Assembly: GCA_003255065.1 (NCBI GenBank)
Contig: QAOA01004647.1
Location: 918-64,917, forward strand
Reading direction: 5' to 3'
Source: Cercis canadensis
Taxonomy: Eukaryota; Streptophyta; Magnoliopsida; Fabales; Fabaceae
DNA: 64,000 bases
Position 1 is the stretch's first letter. Each line of letters begins with the position of its first letter. The translations under genes were made by a program, and so were the position numbers. The notes under the pieces were generated by a model that was not told the DNA's origin, searched no databases, and saw only the letters and a program-made list of their open reading frames with translations. Shown piece after piece: positions 1-10,335 of the stretch.

Positions 1-52
1 ATAGGGAAACTGACGTTTTGAAAGACAACCAAAACAAAATTTTGGATTTTGA

Positions 53-90
<38 letters not shown>

Positions 91-1824
91 AATCAAGGTA
101 ATATTTTTCTATTTAATTTTGGCAAATTGGATTTTGATATATGTGTTACTGCTACCCTTCACAAAAAAAGCCAATCAAGGTAATATTTTTCTATTTAATT
201 TTGGCAATTACTCTCATAAATTGATGGCATCGAATAATTTGTTAATTGCTATTTTGAAATTAAAATTAGGGTTACCTTTCCTTTGTCTTGATTGATAAGA
301 CCAATCAAAAATCAAAATTTTTAATTGAGATAAGCAAATTTGCAAAATTTTAGTGGTTCTTGAAGAACTATTTGAATTTTTTTTTTATTTTATTATTCAT
401 TTTCGGTTGGAATAAAGTGTCATTTATTCTCTTTAATTTTAGTCACACAATAATTGTTTAATTTCAAATTTGAATCCTGAAATTAGGGTTACACTTTTTT
501 GCCTACATAATTCTCTATATATATTAAACCCTATGTGAGCTTATTCGTCATTGATAGGCTGATTGTTGCAAAGAATTTCTCCATCTCCAGCCGCACCCAG
601 GTTTGTTCTTCCAAACTATTTTATTTCACTTATTGTTGCTCTTTTTTTTCCATATAAATTCTATTCCAATATAATTCCTAATCTCCATATGCAGCACTAT
701 TTCTATATTTTTTCTAATTTTTTTTCACACCTTCAATTTCCAGTGCTGTTACTCTTTCAAAGCTGCCAAAGAAGCTTTCATTCACGTAATATTCTTTCCC
801 TGTTTAATTGCAATTTTTATTTTAATTTGATTGTGTTATAGGGAAACCAATGGCTCCAAATTCATTTTGCTTGATGAATCAGAAAAACATATGGCCATGG
901 ATGATCAAGGTATGAGTTATTCACTTTGTGCTGTTCACTGTAGAAAAAAAAGGACGTATCTCCCCTCATAACTCTCTAAATTTCTTAATTCGCTTATGCT
1001 TCTCTTTCTACTTTTCCTCACAAATGTAGGTGTTTATTTGAATCATCTATGCATCTCTTTGTGTTTTTCTTTACTCATTCATTTTTTGATGTTAGTTTGC
1101 AATGACTTTGAAGTTGATCAACCTTGAAAAGATTAATAAGGATGTGCAGGGGTGAAAGTTTCAGGTAAAACGTCTATCTCTTTTTCATTTGTCTTCTCTC
1201 CTTGAGTTTACCTCAAATTTGAAATTTCTATGAGTTCTCTATCCTCTATTTCTTCTTTACACTTGATCTAGGAGGTATAAAAGAGAACCTACTCGCCAAT
1301 AAAAAATACAAGGTTTTTTTTTTTTGTTCAGTAATAGTCATTTTTTTCAGTTTTGGGGTTAATTTTTTTTTTTAAATCTGATGTTAATTTTTACTAATAT
1401 GGTGTTGTTATTTCAGACATTAGACACCTTCTACAGCTTGATATGCTAAGCAAGTGGCAGATTTTAATCTTACACTGTAAATAGAAGTTTGCTTCTCTAA
1501 TTTTTATTCTCTATCTTATCATTGACTTTTGTTTTGTTGTGTGTCATTTCTTTTACAGTTTCACAACAGTTCTTTATTTGAAAAAAAGTGTACTCTCTCT
1601 TGAATTCTGTATACATGTACTCTCTTGAATTTGAGTTTTTTCTATACAATTCTTCATAACTGTAGGCGACCAAGAATGAGAAGAAAACATGAACCACATA
1701 CAAATTTCAGCTTAAATAACATATAATCAGCGTATATATGTTGTGCACCAATGAGCTTAAATATCAATTTTAATATTCATACCAAATTTTAGACATGTGT
1801 GAGGGTACTAAAATTTAATATGGT
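1..1824. other. AT-rich region without a recognisable gene
   Basis: This stretch has long poly-A and poly-T runs and no convincing long ORF. A short exon-like segment lies at about 841-911, bounded by a plausible acceptor (TTATAG) and donor (GTATGA). One of its frames is open and acidic, but it is too short to assign. A small direct repeat is listed separately. I see no promoter or RNA gene that I can defend. Confidence 0.5.
89..207 (+). repeat. Short direct duplication
   Basis: A segment of about 38 bp (TCAATCAAGGTAATATTT and onward) occurs at 89-126 and again at 170-207. Both copies follow an A-rich tract and related 'attttggattttgatat' sequence. It looks like a local tandem duplication primed by the adjacent poly-A run. 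Confidence 0.7.
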
Positions 1825-3070
1825 AGCTTTCATGAGTAGTAGTGCACCTTTGCTAACCTTGAAAACTCCACCTTCAGTAGAAATCTTGCACCCATTATTT
1901 TTCAAGGGTGCCGAGAGAAATGAGATTCTTCTTCAGATCTGGAATATGACAGATATCAAATAAGGTTCTGATAATGCCATCATGCATCTTCATCTTGACG
2001 GTGCTAATTCTCGCAACTTTGCATGCATGGTCGTTCCCTATCAATACAACACTATTGGTGGTAGCATATGTGGAGAACCACTCCTTATTGGAAGTCATAT
2101 GATATGAATTTGTAATGTCAAGAATCCAACATTATGAGAATCTTTCCCAACCAGCATTGGCACAAAGTAAATTGCCAGTATCATTTTTTACTACATCAGC
2201 TTGTGCAGGTTGAGTAATGTTCCTTTTTTCTTTATTTTTCAACCTGAAACAGTTAGTAATAACATGTCCCCTTTTCTTACAATAATTACAGAATTTATGA
2301 TGGGATTTTGATCTTCCCTTACTTTTGCTTCAATTGCTTGAAGAACCCTTTTATGTTGGTCTTCCTCTTTCCATGAACAAACCAACATTTTGATCTAAAC
2401 CACTGGTTGACGTAAGCTCTTTGTCAATTTTCTCCTTGCTGAGTAAATTTGTTTTGACATCATTAATTGAAATGGAATCTCTTCCATAAATCATTGTGTC
2501 TCTAAAATTTCTATATGACATAGGCAAAGAACACAATAACATCATGGCTTGGTCTTCATCCTCGATCTTTACATCGACCAGTTCCAAGTTAGTAATTATG
2601 AAACTGAACTCTACAATATGTGATGAGATGGCTTCCTGCATACGGAAAAGATAAAGACGCTGCTTGAGGCTAAGTCAGTTAGTCAAATATTTTGTCATAT
2701 AGTGACATTCCAAGTTGGCCCAAAGAGAGGCAGCAGTTTTCTCTTAAATAACTTCTCTCAGGACTTCATCTGATAAACACAATTAGATTGCGCTACGGGC
2801 TTTGTCATCTAACTCTTTCCATATGTCATCTAGCACATCAGATGGTCTCTCCTCGATCATCTTTTGAACTTCTTGTTGTGTAAGAATGACAATCATATGA
2901 ACTTGCCCTATGTCAAAGCTTTTACTACCGTCAAATTTCTAAATATCAAACTTTGTTGACATGGTAACTATGAACAGTACCATGTATGTGAATTGTATTG
3001 AATGGATGAACAGTACTCACAAGAATATACAGCATAAGCTTTGATACCAGTTTGTTATGACAAAGTACCC
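1825..3070 (-). mobile_element. Copia retrotransposon fragment (family A, truncated copy)
   Basis: This minus-strand fragment matches the 5' third of Copia element A at 16.5-17.77 kb almost base for base. On the right it ends 15 bp into the LTR (TGTTATGACAAAG at 3056). On the left it breaks at about 1825, inside the gag-pre-integrase region. No LTR pair or target duplication can be seen. It is a doubly truncated relic of the family present in full-length but nested form downstream. Confidence 0.85.
1895..2962 (-). pseudogene. Copia gag-protease fragment (broken)
   Basis: The gag reading starts at the ATG complementary to 2960-2962, just downstream of a primer-binding-like TGGTATCAAAGC. It covers the Copia gag core (UBN2/retrotran_gag type; the segment at 2351-2641 contains 'MLLCSLPMSYRNFRDTM'), a damaged CCHC zinc knuckle near 2260-2300, and the protease-flanking segment at 1895-2098 ('KKNLISLGTLEK'). 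Frameshifts and stops separate these pieces, so no polyprotein can be made. The parallel copy at 16614-17669 carries many of the same pieces, so the two are sister insertions or one is a duplicate of the other. Family-level assignment is secure; lineage is not determined. Confidence 0.8.
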
Positions 3071-3781
3071 ACAGTGACAGGTATATCTGAATCCATGGAT
3101 ACTGACAGTGCAGTGTTGACACTTGTGCGTGGAACCTTGAAATCAGTTCTTCCGAATCTTAAACTACTTCGTTTGTTAGATAAGCCATCATCACTTGGGA
3201 CTCTCAGCAAACTTCTTGAAAAGATTAGTTACATGTCAGTATCAGATGGCGCTGTCAAATTTCCTGTAAGGCTGAGTACATGTCCCGAGTTGGTGGAGAC
3301 AACATAAAGTTTATGTTCCCCTTGCAAGAAAGGAACAGGAATCAAAGAAGTAGTGTCATCATGGGAGGATTTGATTGGCGCAGATGACAACTTAACGGAA
3401 CATAATATTTCAATTTGCAATTATAGATTATCGAAAGTCCCCAACAACATGATCCGTTGGTCATGTTTAACACAAGTGTCACTACAAAGAAGTGACATTC
3501 TGACCCTGCCTGCCACCATTCATAGTCCTTCAAGTTTGAACTCACTCTTGTTATATAATTACACAAGGCGTCAATGTGCAGTGGAGTTTACATTCTCATT
3601 GGATTCAGAGATCCCGGAAAATGTCTCTGTAATAAGTTTCACTCTTGCTGAGCAACTGAATCTAGACCGTGGACTCTTTATTTCTTTCCCAGGTAATGGA
3701 TGGGATAAGAGTTTCGTATGTGGTCATGCTAGCAGTATTTTTGCGGGCTTTTTATACATACAACTGGATCTGTTTGTCTGA
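3069..3781 (+). pseudogene. LRR-type fragment, possibly a TIR-NBS-LRR C-terminal relic
   Basis: Two adjacent open stretches (3041-3307 and 3353-3781) abut the truncated Copia fragment. The second contains leucine-rich-repeat-like spacing ('LTQVSLQRSDILTLPATI' then 'SLNSLLLYN') and further on a 'FISFPGN' stretch that recalls the post-LRR domain of TNL immune receptors. The first contains 'LPNLKLLRLLDKPSSLGTL', also LRR-like. A stop and frame change separate the two. No TIR, NB-ARC or P-loop is present. Assignment rests on pattern only; another LRR protein is possible. Confidence 0.35.
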
Positions 3782-3915
3782 TGAAGGTACCGTACGTAAT
3801 AATGCGACCCCAAATGACACTCAAAAACACAAATGGAAGCAAAATCGCCTGATTTCCTTTGCATTTTGTAACTCAAGTTGGAGAAACTTATCTTTTGGCT
3901 AAGTTTTGATCAGCT

Positions 3916-4008
3916 TGCCCAGATTCCATTGAAGTTGTAACTGCTCAAAATGAGACTGCTCTGCAAATTACTGTGAAAAATAATCAGATTGCAGCTCTGG
4001 AAATCTTA
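3916..4008 (+). pseudogene. Ankyrin-repeat fragment
   Basis: Thirty-one codons read 'CPDSIEVVTAQNETALQITV' followed by KNNQIAALEIL. This matches the 'NETALHIAVKNN' core that typifies the ankyrin repeats of plant ITN1/BDA1-like membrane ankyrin proteins. The fragment is flanked by stops and non-coding DNA, and no second repeat is visible. It is a relic without function. The match is by recognition of the repeat consensus, not by alignment. Confidence 0.5.
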
Positions 4009-4144
4009 TATTTTACTTTTTTTAGTTGCGGCATTGTATATTGTGAGAGCAACCAAATATATATTGGTACCATTTAAGAGTTTTAATCTAGTGATCGACA
4101 GAATTATGTAATCATTTGTCTCATAATAGACATGAAAGAAAAAA

Positions 4145-4694
4145 GGCTTAATTGCAATTTTGGTCCCCCTATTTTAACTACTTGAACGTTTTGGTCCTCC
4201 TTCTTTAAAAATAAACTATTGAGTCCCTCTATATTCATAAAATGTACAAGTTTAGTCCATTTATCTTTAAGTTAAAATTCTTAGGTTTATTTCAAGGTGT
4301 AAAGTTCTTTAATTCATAATCCCACAATTCAGATTGAAGAGCTGCGTCTTGTGAATCTTCCCATTAAATTTCAGCTCAATCTATCGGTGAATAAGTCTAA
4401 ATTTTTGGTTAGATGAAAACTTATAGTTTTGGTATTTTGGTCTGAGTTTCACCGTTAGATCGAGCTCAAATTTAGTGAGGAGGTTCACAAGATGTAGCCC
4501 TTCAATATGAACGGTGGGATTATGAATCAGAGAACTTTACACCTTGAAATAAACCTAAGAATTTTGACTTAAAGATAAATGGACTAAACTTGTACATTTT
4601 ATGAATATAGAGGGACTTAATAGTTCATTTTTAAAGAAGGGGGACTAAAATGTTCAAGTGATTAAAATAGGGGGACCAAAATTGTAATTAAGCC
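4145..4694. mobile_element. Palindromic MITE, probably Mutator-like
   Basis: The element starts GGCTTAATTGCAATTTTGG and ends with the inverse (..TTGTAATTAAGCC). The two arms pair over roughly 200 bp each around a short centre near 4400-4440, so the whole 550 bp can fold into one hairpin. It is flanked by AAGAAAAAA (4136-4144) and AATAAAAAA (4695-4703), a 9-bp target duplication with one mismatch, which fits Mutator-like elements. There is no coding capacity. The low-complexity flank makes the TSD less decisive. Confidence 0.75.
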
Positions 4695-4703
4695 AATAAA
4701 AAA

Positions 4704-5295
4704 AATATTTTAAGAACTTTATTATAAATCAAGTTCTTATAATATTTTTTAATTAAAACTTTTAATTTAATCTAATTAAGTGTCTTCCATCAACTGCAAT
4801 TGTAACACCATGAAATAATTAGAGTACTAAGTATGAATTTACAAGAGCATGCAAACTTGCAGGGAGTACCATGATAAACTTATGCAAGAGATTAAAAGAA
4901 GTCTTCAAGTTGCAGAATTTACTCATGTGAAGACAAGTTCAGCCAAACTAATATAAATGATATTTCTTAGAATTACCAACTTTAAGCACATTTGATAAAA
5001 TTTATGAAATAATTAAGAACAAAGAAGTAAAGAGTAAAAGAAAAACAAAGTCACCATAAATTAGAGAGAAAAAAAACACATAGATGATACAAAACAAGAA
5101 AGGATGCAATAAACCTTGATATAAACAGAAAAAATAAACCCACTTTTTTACGATTAATATTTCCGAAGAACCTTAATTCAAGAATTTTCTTGTCACAAGT
5201 TCAACTAGAGCATTTAAAAACCCAAAATTGCGATCTCAAAACATCATCTACCACATTATCTAGATAATATTCAGCATACGAAGCAAGACATACAA
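4704..5295. other. No recognisable feature
   Basis: AT-rich non-coding sequence between the MITE and the RPL15 pseudogene. It may include the 3' flank of the RPL15 copy, which reads toward it, but I see no definite polyadenylation signal or other element. Confidence 0.4.
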
Positions 5296-5305
5296 CATGT
5301 TAAAA

Positions 5306-5851
5306 TTAACGGTAGTGTCGAAGGAAAATGGTGTTGTTTCTCTTCCAGGTTGCTCTGCGAGATGGACGTGCTTTGTGGTACAGATGTCCCCTTCCAACCA
5401 AGCCCCTGTTTTTCTTCCCAGCAGCAGTGAGACCTCGGAGTTCCCTGTGCTTGTGGACAGAATTGCAGAGCCAATTGATTCTTGGGTCATTGCAGATGGC
5501 AGTGTGAGCAACATCCACCAAGATTACCTCATAGTACTTGTAAGTAGAGTCCTGCATCAACAATATATTTATGGTACCAGAAAAGAAAAGGAAAATGTCA
5601 TACAGACAGATAAGCCACAAGGATTCCAATTTGAGAAGAAAGACTTCACAAACCTCATTCACCCAGTAGGAATTGAGGACCCTCAATCCACCCAACTTCC
5701 GGCCGGCGCATTCCTCAGCAACTGACCTTTTGCTGCGTTGAAATTTCAGCTGGGTAAGACCTCGGTTTGTAGGTTTCCCATACACAATACCCTTTGGAAC
5801 TGGCCACTTCCTGCCACCCCTCCTAACACGAACGCGGTAGACCACATAACC
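5306..5851 (-). pseudogene. RPL15: 60S ribosomal protein L15 (eL15) copy, 5'-truncated, intron retained
   Basis: Two exons on the minus strand encode most of eL15, a protein of the large ribosomal subunit. Exon one visible here (5851-5654) starts '[16 protein letters not shown]' after a good acceptor (TTGCAG) and ends 'LNSYWVNE' before a GT donor. A 102-bp intron follows. The second exon (5551-5306) starts '[16 protein letters not shown]' and ends '..[16 protein letters not shown]' with a stop. The N-terminal exon of about 60 residues that should precede 'GYVVYR' is not found upstream. Several normally invariant positions are changed ([26 protein letters not shown]). A retained intron argues for segmental duplication rather than a processed copy. 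It is most likely non-functional, although both exons are still open. Confidence 0.85.
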
Positions 5852-5863
5852 CTGCAAGCACAA

Positions 5864-6250
5864 ATTTCAGCATACCCCCAGTACAAACCAATGATGTAAG
5901 ACGAACATACTATATCATATACAGAACACACATTAGGCAATAGCAACAATAGAAATGTATAACACTCATTCATTGTTTTCTTTTACTTCAAAGGGCCAGA
6001 AGAGATTTAAGGGAAAATCCAAATGATTTCAAAGATAATAAATCTTCTTCCCCATTTTCAGATCATAGATTACTTTCCAAAAGATTTTCCAGCACTGAAA
6101 AAGTGGCTATTTAAATCAAAGTGTATTAGAACAAACCAATATAATAATTCACATTCAAAGAGTTAATTGGGTTGAGCATAACAATAAATTCATAATATTT
6201 AACATTTGTTAAAACAAAAGCATATTCCTCCAAAATCCAAATGAAACTCT
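5864..6250. other. No recognisable feature
   Basis: AT-rich DNA where the first exon of the RPL15 copy would be expected. I could not find it on the minus strand here or before the LTR-like unit that begins at 6251. Confidence 0.4.
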
Positions 6251-6420
6251 TGTCATAACGTACTCGGAGGTCGCTATCACGCGGATGACTAAAATAAAAA
6301 GAGATTTAGTTTTCAAAATGAAAACTCTGGAGTCGTCACTAATTATGTTAAAAATTGGGGAACAATTGAAAAACTCTTTTTATTTCCAAAATTAAGTCTA
6401 CGAACCAGAGAGGATTCAGA

Positions 6421-6540
6421 AATCTAATTGTGTATAGGGAAGGTATTAGGCACCCTATAACATCCGTCTAGAAGACGGTTAGTCTAATTGTATATAGGGA
6501 AGGTATTAGGCACCCTATAACACCTGTCTAGAATACGGTT
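6421..6540 (+). repeat. 60-bp tandem duplication
   Basis: The 60-bp block carrying 'GGGAAGGTATTAGGCACCC' and ending in 'ACGGTT' is present twice, at 6421-6480 and 6481-6540, with few differences. The related unit near 62.55 kb has it once, so this is a local tandem duplication of the conserved core. Confidence 0.85.
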
Positions 6541-7352
6541 ATCTAAAATTAATTGTACAAATTAAATTATGACCAAATTATATTTATTTTATCCCTAAAT
6601 ATAAACAAAAGAAAAATATGTGATTATTCAAAATAGGACATGATTTGTCACCGTCAAATGCCTACGTATCATAATTAGGGATCAAAATCCACGTAGTTCG
6701 CAATGATTCAAAATGTATTTTTATTTATCCTTTTTTATTATTTATTATTATTATTATTTTTAAAAATTGAAATTAAAAGAGATTAAAATTATGCTATACA
6801 TAAATCTAATCGCGTCCTAATCCTTACACTTTGTTCCCACGCTTCTCGGTTCCCAACGTAGCGCTTATCATTACCTCAGGCAGATAGGAGACTATGGGAG
6901 TAAGTCACTCATATCTCTCCCTTGACAAGTAAGTGGCCTATGGATGCTATTCACATAGACTAAATAAATAAAATACATTTACTCTTAATTTTATTTCAAT
7001 TCAACTATTTAAACAAAGAAAAAATAAATAAATAAATAAATAATAACAAATGAATAAATAAAATAATCCTACCCACAAAAAAAAAAAAAATATGCACACT
7101 GGCCTAGCCCATTTCGTGGGCCTAAAACAAAATAAAAACAATCAAACAAGTTGGCCCAATACCCATAAAAAGGAACCTAAAGTAAATGTACTAATAGACC
7201 TATTTCAGCTCTGGCCCAATGGCTAACAAAGGAAGTCAGGAAACAAAACAAGAAAAAAAATGAAGCTCATTTCGAATTAGCAAGCAAAAGAAACAAGAGA
7301 AAGTTGATTGGTCCAAATCAAACCAAACCCAAAATGCATTAGTAAAATAGGC

Positions 7353-7576
7353 CCAAATCAAGAAAAAGAAAACAAGAAAGAACACTTAAACCTTAAAAAC
7401 GTTGGGCCTGATCCTACAAATAAAAGAAACACCAATATCCCTCATAAACCCAAATGAAATAAANCCAAATCAAGAAAAAGAAAACAAAAAAAAAACACTT
7501 AAACCTTAAAAACGTTGGGCCTGATCCTACAAACAAAAGAAACACCAATATCCCTTATAAACCCAAATGAAATAAT
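7353..7576 (+). repeat. Duplicated flanks around a single N (probable assembly artefact)
   Basis: A segment of about 111 bp at 7353-7463 is repeated at 7465-7576 with a handful of differences, and the two copies are separated only by the N at 7464. The pattern matches an unmerged contig overlap, possibly of two alleles. A real tandem duplication with a gap at its midpoint is the alternative. Confidence 0.75.
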
Positions 7577-8101
7577 TAAACCAAAAACCATAAAATAAAA
7601 TAAAAAAATTCAGCTTGATAAATTAAACAAGAAGAAATACGGTAAAGGAGCCTTTCTTCTCCACCTTCCATCAAAAGTCCAAAGAAAGAATCTCGGCACA
7701 GGCAACATGTCCTAAGGTAAGGAAACTTTCATTTTCTCTCTATTTTTTTATTCCATTTGGTCTCAGCTTCCTTCTAAACTCGGTTTTCCTCTTTAATTCT
7801 CTCTGTAACCTTGCTTCTCTCTCTCTAAAAATGAACTTTCTCTCCCTAAAAAAATGAAACTTTCTCTCTCTAGAAAGGGAGTAAATTGGGTACCTCCTTG
7901 ATGTTTTCTTTTTATTGTTGTTCTCTCTGGATGTTGTAGTGGCTGGTTCTCTATCTCTTTGCACTGTTGTCTTTGCTTTCTTTCTCCACTACTGCTATAT
8001 CTGGTTTCAGGTTCTCCTTGTTGCTGGTTTTGTTTCGGTCCTTGCCTATTGCTGCCTCTCTGCTTCAATTCTCTCCTGCTGTGTATTTCAGTCTTCTGCT
8101 A

Positions 8102-8767
8102 TGTGCCTTATGGTGCTACTTGTTATTTGTCATTTCGATTCTTGCCTCTTATTTTTATGCTTCTCCCTTTGCACCCACGTCTCTCTTCTCTCACATCTAA
8201 CTGCTGCTCCATCTCCCTTTCACTCACGTATCTTCTCTAACTATCTTTTATAAAAACTAAAACCCATGCACATGACCCATGTCTCTTTCTTTTATTTTTT
8301 ATATTATTATTATTTTTGGTTTAACCGGGTGGAATATGGTGTCCACAACTCCAATACAAAATTATAATTGAGAAAGGTAGAAATTATAACCATATACATC
8401 TACATAAACAAATACATATATTTGTGCCTTCTGGTGCTACTTGTTGTCTGTCATTTCGATTCTTGCCTCTTGTTTTTATGCTTCTCCCTTTGCACCCACA
8501 TCTCTCTTCTCTCACATCTAACTGCTGCTGCTGCTCCATCTCCCTTTCTCACGTCTCCCTCTCACTCACGTATCTTCTCTAACTATCTTTTATAAAAACT
8601 GAAACCCATGCATATGACCCATGTCTCTCTCTTTTATTTTTTATCTTATTATTATTTTTGGTTTAACCGGGTGGAATATGGTGTCCACAACTCCAATACA
8701 AAATTATAATTGAGAAAGGTAGAAATTATAACCATATACATCTACATAAATAAATACATATATCTAT
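8102..8767 (+). repeat. Tandem duplication of about 321 bp spanning the LTR-unit end
   Basis: Unit one (about 8102-8422) and unit two (about 8423-8767) share 'TGTGCCTTMTGGTGCTACTTG', the terminal 'AATATGGTGTCCACA' and about 75 bp of flank. The duplication therefore includes both the end of the LTR-like unit and neighbouring DNA, and must have occurred after that insertion. Small CT-rich ORFs here are by-products of the composition. Confidence 0.85.
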
Positions 8768-8944
8768 GCAGATAATGGTAGAAAAGAAAAACAGATTTGC
8801 ATCTGGCTGAGACAAAGGGAAATTCATCAATTAACTTGCTTCGTCAGACGATCAATTGATTATTTTAGTGCAGTTGGTCTCAAGAAGCACCCAATCCTTA
8901 AACATACACAAGCTCTAAAGCCAAAATTGGAATATGGAAGACAT
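8768..8944. other. Short unassigned segment
   Basis: Non-repetitive sequence between the tandem duplication and the truncated end of Copia element A. No coding match recognised on either strand. Confidence 0.3.
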
Positions 8945-9533
8945 GACATTTATTCTGTTTCTTCTTCTGTTTGAGGGCATAATGCAGGAGACAATTTAAA
9001 ATGAGCAGCAAGTGGAGTGGAAACAGGTTTGGCATTTTTCATGCCAAAACGATTCATGATTTGTTCATTAAAATTTTCTTGAGAAAGATATAATTTCATT
9101 GCTTTTCGATCCCTTGTAATTTTCATTCTAAGAATTTTCTTTGCTGCACCTAAGTCTTTCATTTCAAATGCTGAACTCAATTGTGCTTTCAACTTGTTGA
9201 TTTCTAACATATCAGTTGCTGCAATTAACATGTCATCAACATATAATAGAAGATAAAGGAATGAATTATCTGGGAGCTTCTTAAATAAACACAACTATTA
9301 AACTTGGACGTTGAGAATTAAAGTGTTGCCATGAATGGGTCAATTTTCTTATACCATTGCTAGGATACAGCTTCAAGCCATATAGAAACTTCTTTAACAG
9401 GAAAACATGATCTTCTTTACCTTCAATCTCAAAACCTTCAGGCTGATGTATATAAATTTGTTCTTCTAAATCACCATGCAAAAAACCTGTCTTCACACCA
9501 AGCTATTCTAACTCAAAATCTTGCATAGCAACT
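8945..9533 (-). pseudogene. Copia A reverse transcriptase, C-terminal part
   Basis: Two open stretches (9281-9496 and 8950-9294) encode the Copia RT palm. The active-site box reads 'LLLYVDDMLIAA', so the YVDD catalytic motif is intact here. It is followed by 'FEMKDLGAAKKILRMKI' and 'KPVSTPLAAHFKLS'. A frame disruption near 9290-9350 separates them. The reading ends abruptly at '..CPQTEEETE' where family members normally continue toward the RNase H domain. Upstream coding continues on the far side of element B at 15031. Confidence 0.85.
9529..9533 (+). repeat. Target site duplication of Copia B, left copy
   Basis: GCAAC at 9529-9533 pairs with GCTAC at 15031-15035, one mismatch. Both copies fall within the reverse transcriptase coding of element A at the same codon position. 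Confidence 0.75.
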
Positions 9534-10295
9534 ATGATGATATGTCCTTGAATAAGTATGAACACGGGCCAAGACACAACCATGTTCACTTATGGGTCAG
9601 GGCGTGTCACTCAATGTAAGGCTCTGGAGCTCAAGCATGGTCTTAGACATTCAGACACAGGGCGTGTTTACTGGCGTGTTGCATAAGGGAGGTCTCTGGT
9701 TAACTAACACGGGCATGTCATCCAAGACACATGGCAGTTATGGAAGTCTGGCTAAGTGACACGAGACGTGTTCATTAAGACATGGGGCGCAACACTAGCA
9801 TATTACTTAAGGGTGGTCTCTGTCTATCTAACATGGCATGCAACATGGGTGCGTCCTTCAAAAGACATGGCCGTGTTATGGGAGTGTCTTATAAATCAGT
9901 TAGGTTGTTAATGGCCATAACTGACTAAAGCTAATTGGTTACTAGTTCCTATATAAGCGTGTGATGTGTGTAGTTAGAGATAACTTCAGATTAGCATTTC
10001 TGGGCTTAAGAGAAATCATAGAAGAGAAGAATAAAGAGAGACTTGGGGGTTCTTACTGGTATATGGTGAAGGAGCAAGAATACAGGCCGATGGGGTATTC
10101 TATTGTAACAAGAGTTGATATTGATTGTGTTAATCATAATGGAACTGCTCTCTCCCGTGGATGTAAGCCATCATGGCTAAACCACATAAATTGTTGGTGT
10201 TCTTCTTTACTTTGATTTACTATTTTTCGTTTCTGGTTTAGAATTTGTATTACTTGGTGTACTGTCAATAGATTAGGCAGGTTAAATCTCTTACA
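9534..10295 (+). repeat. Left LTR of Copia B
   Basis: 762 bp. U3 contains multiple ACACGGCC/ACATGG motifs upstream of a TATA box. It ends CTCTTACA directly before the primer-binding region 'ATTTGTGCCGTTTGTGGG'. Confidence 0.9.
9950..9957 (+). promoter_or_regulatory. TATA box of the Copia B LTR promoter
   Basis: TATATAAG within 'TTCCTATATAAGCG', repeated at the same place in the right LTR and, as TATATAAA, in both LTRs of element C (49353 and 55121). Conservation across four LTRs supports it as the promoter core. Confidence 0.7.
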
Positions 10296-10335
10296 ATTTG
10301 TGCCGTTTGTGGGAAAGTGAAGAAGAGACTCAGCC

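Larger units (their letters stand above)
6251..8347. mobile_element. Non-coding LTR-like unit (solo LTR or LARD/TRIM-type)
   Basis: The unit starts TGTCATAACG and ends GGTGTCCACA, so it has TG..CA ends with TGT/ACA terminal symmetry. It is flanked by ACTCT (6246-6250) and ACTCC (8348-8352), a 5-bp target duplication with one mismatch. It holds no retrotransposon ORF. The block 'GGAGTCGTCACTAATT' followed by 'GGGAAGGTATTAGGCACCC' and 'ACGGTTA' recurs, diverged, at 62.44-62.6 kb, together with the end motif AATATGGTGTCYACA. I take it as a solo LTR or non-autonomous LTR element. About 111 bp inside it is a probable false duplication at the N at 7464. Confidence 0.6.

Noticed and set aside
563-841. 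ORF of 92 residues on the plus strand
   Set aside because: Phe/Ile/Leu-rich product of AT-rich DNA, with no recognisable domain and poly-pyrimidine tracts in it. More likely intron or UTR.
7740-8253. Overlapping ORFs on both strands in CT-rich DNA
   Set aside because: They result from the CTCTCT-type composition of the LTR-like unit, and show no homology. All frames are open for the same compositional reason.
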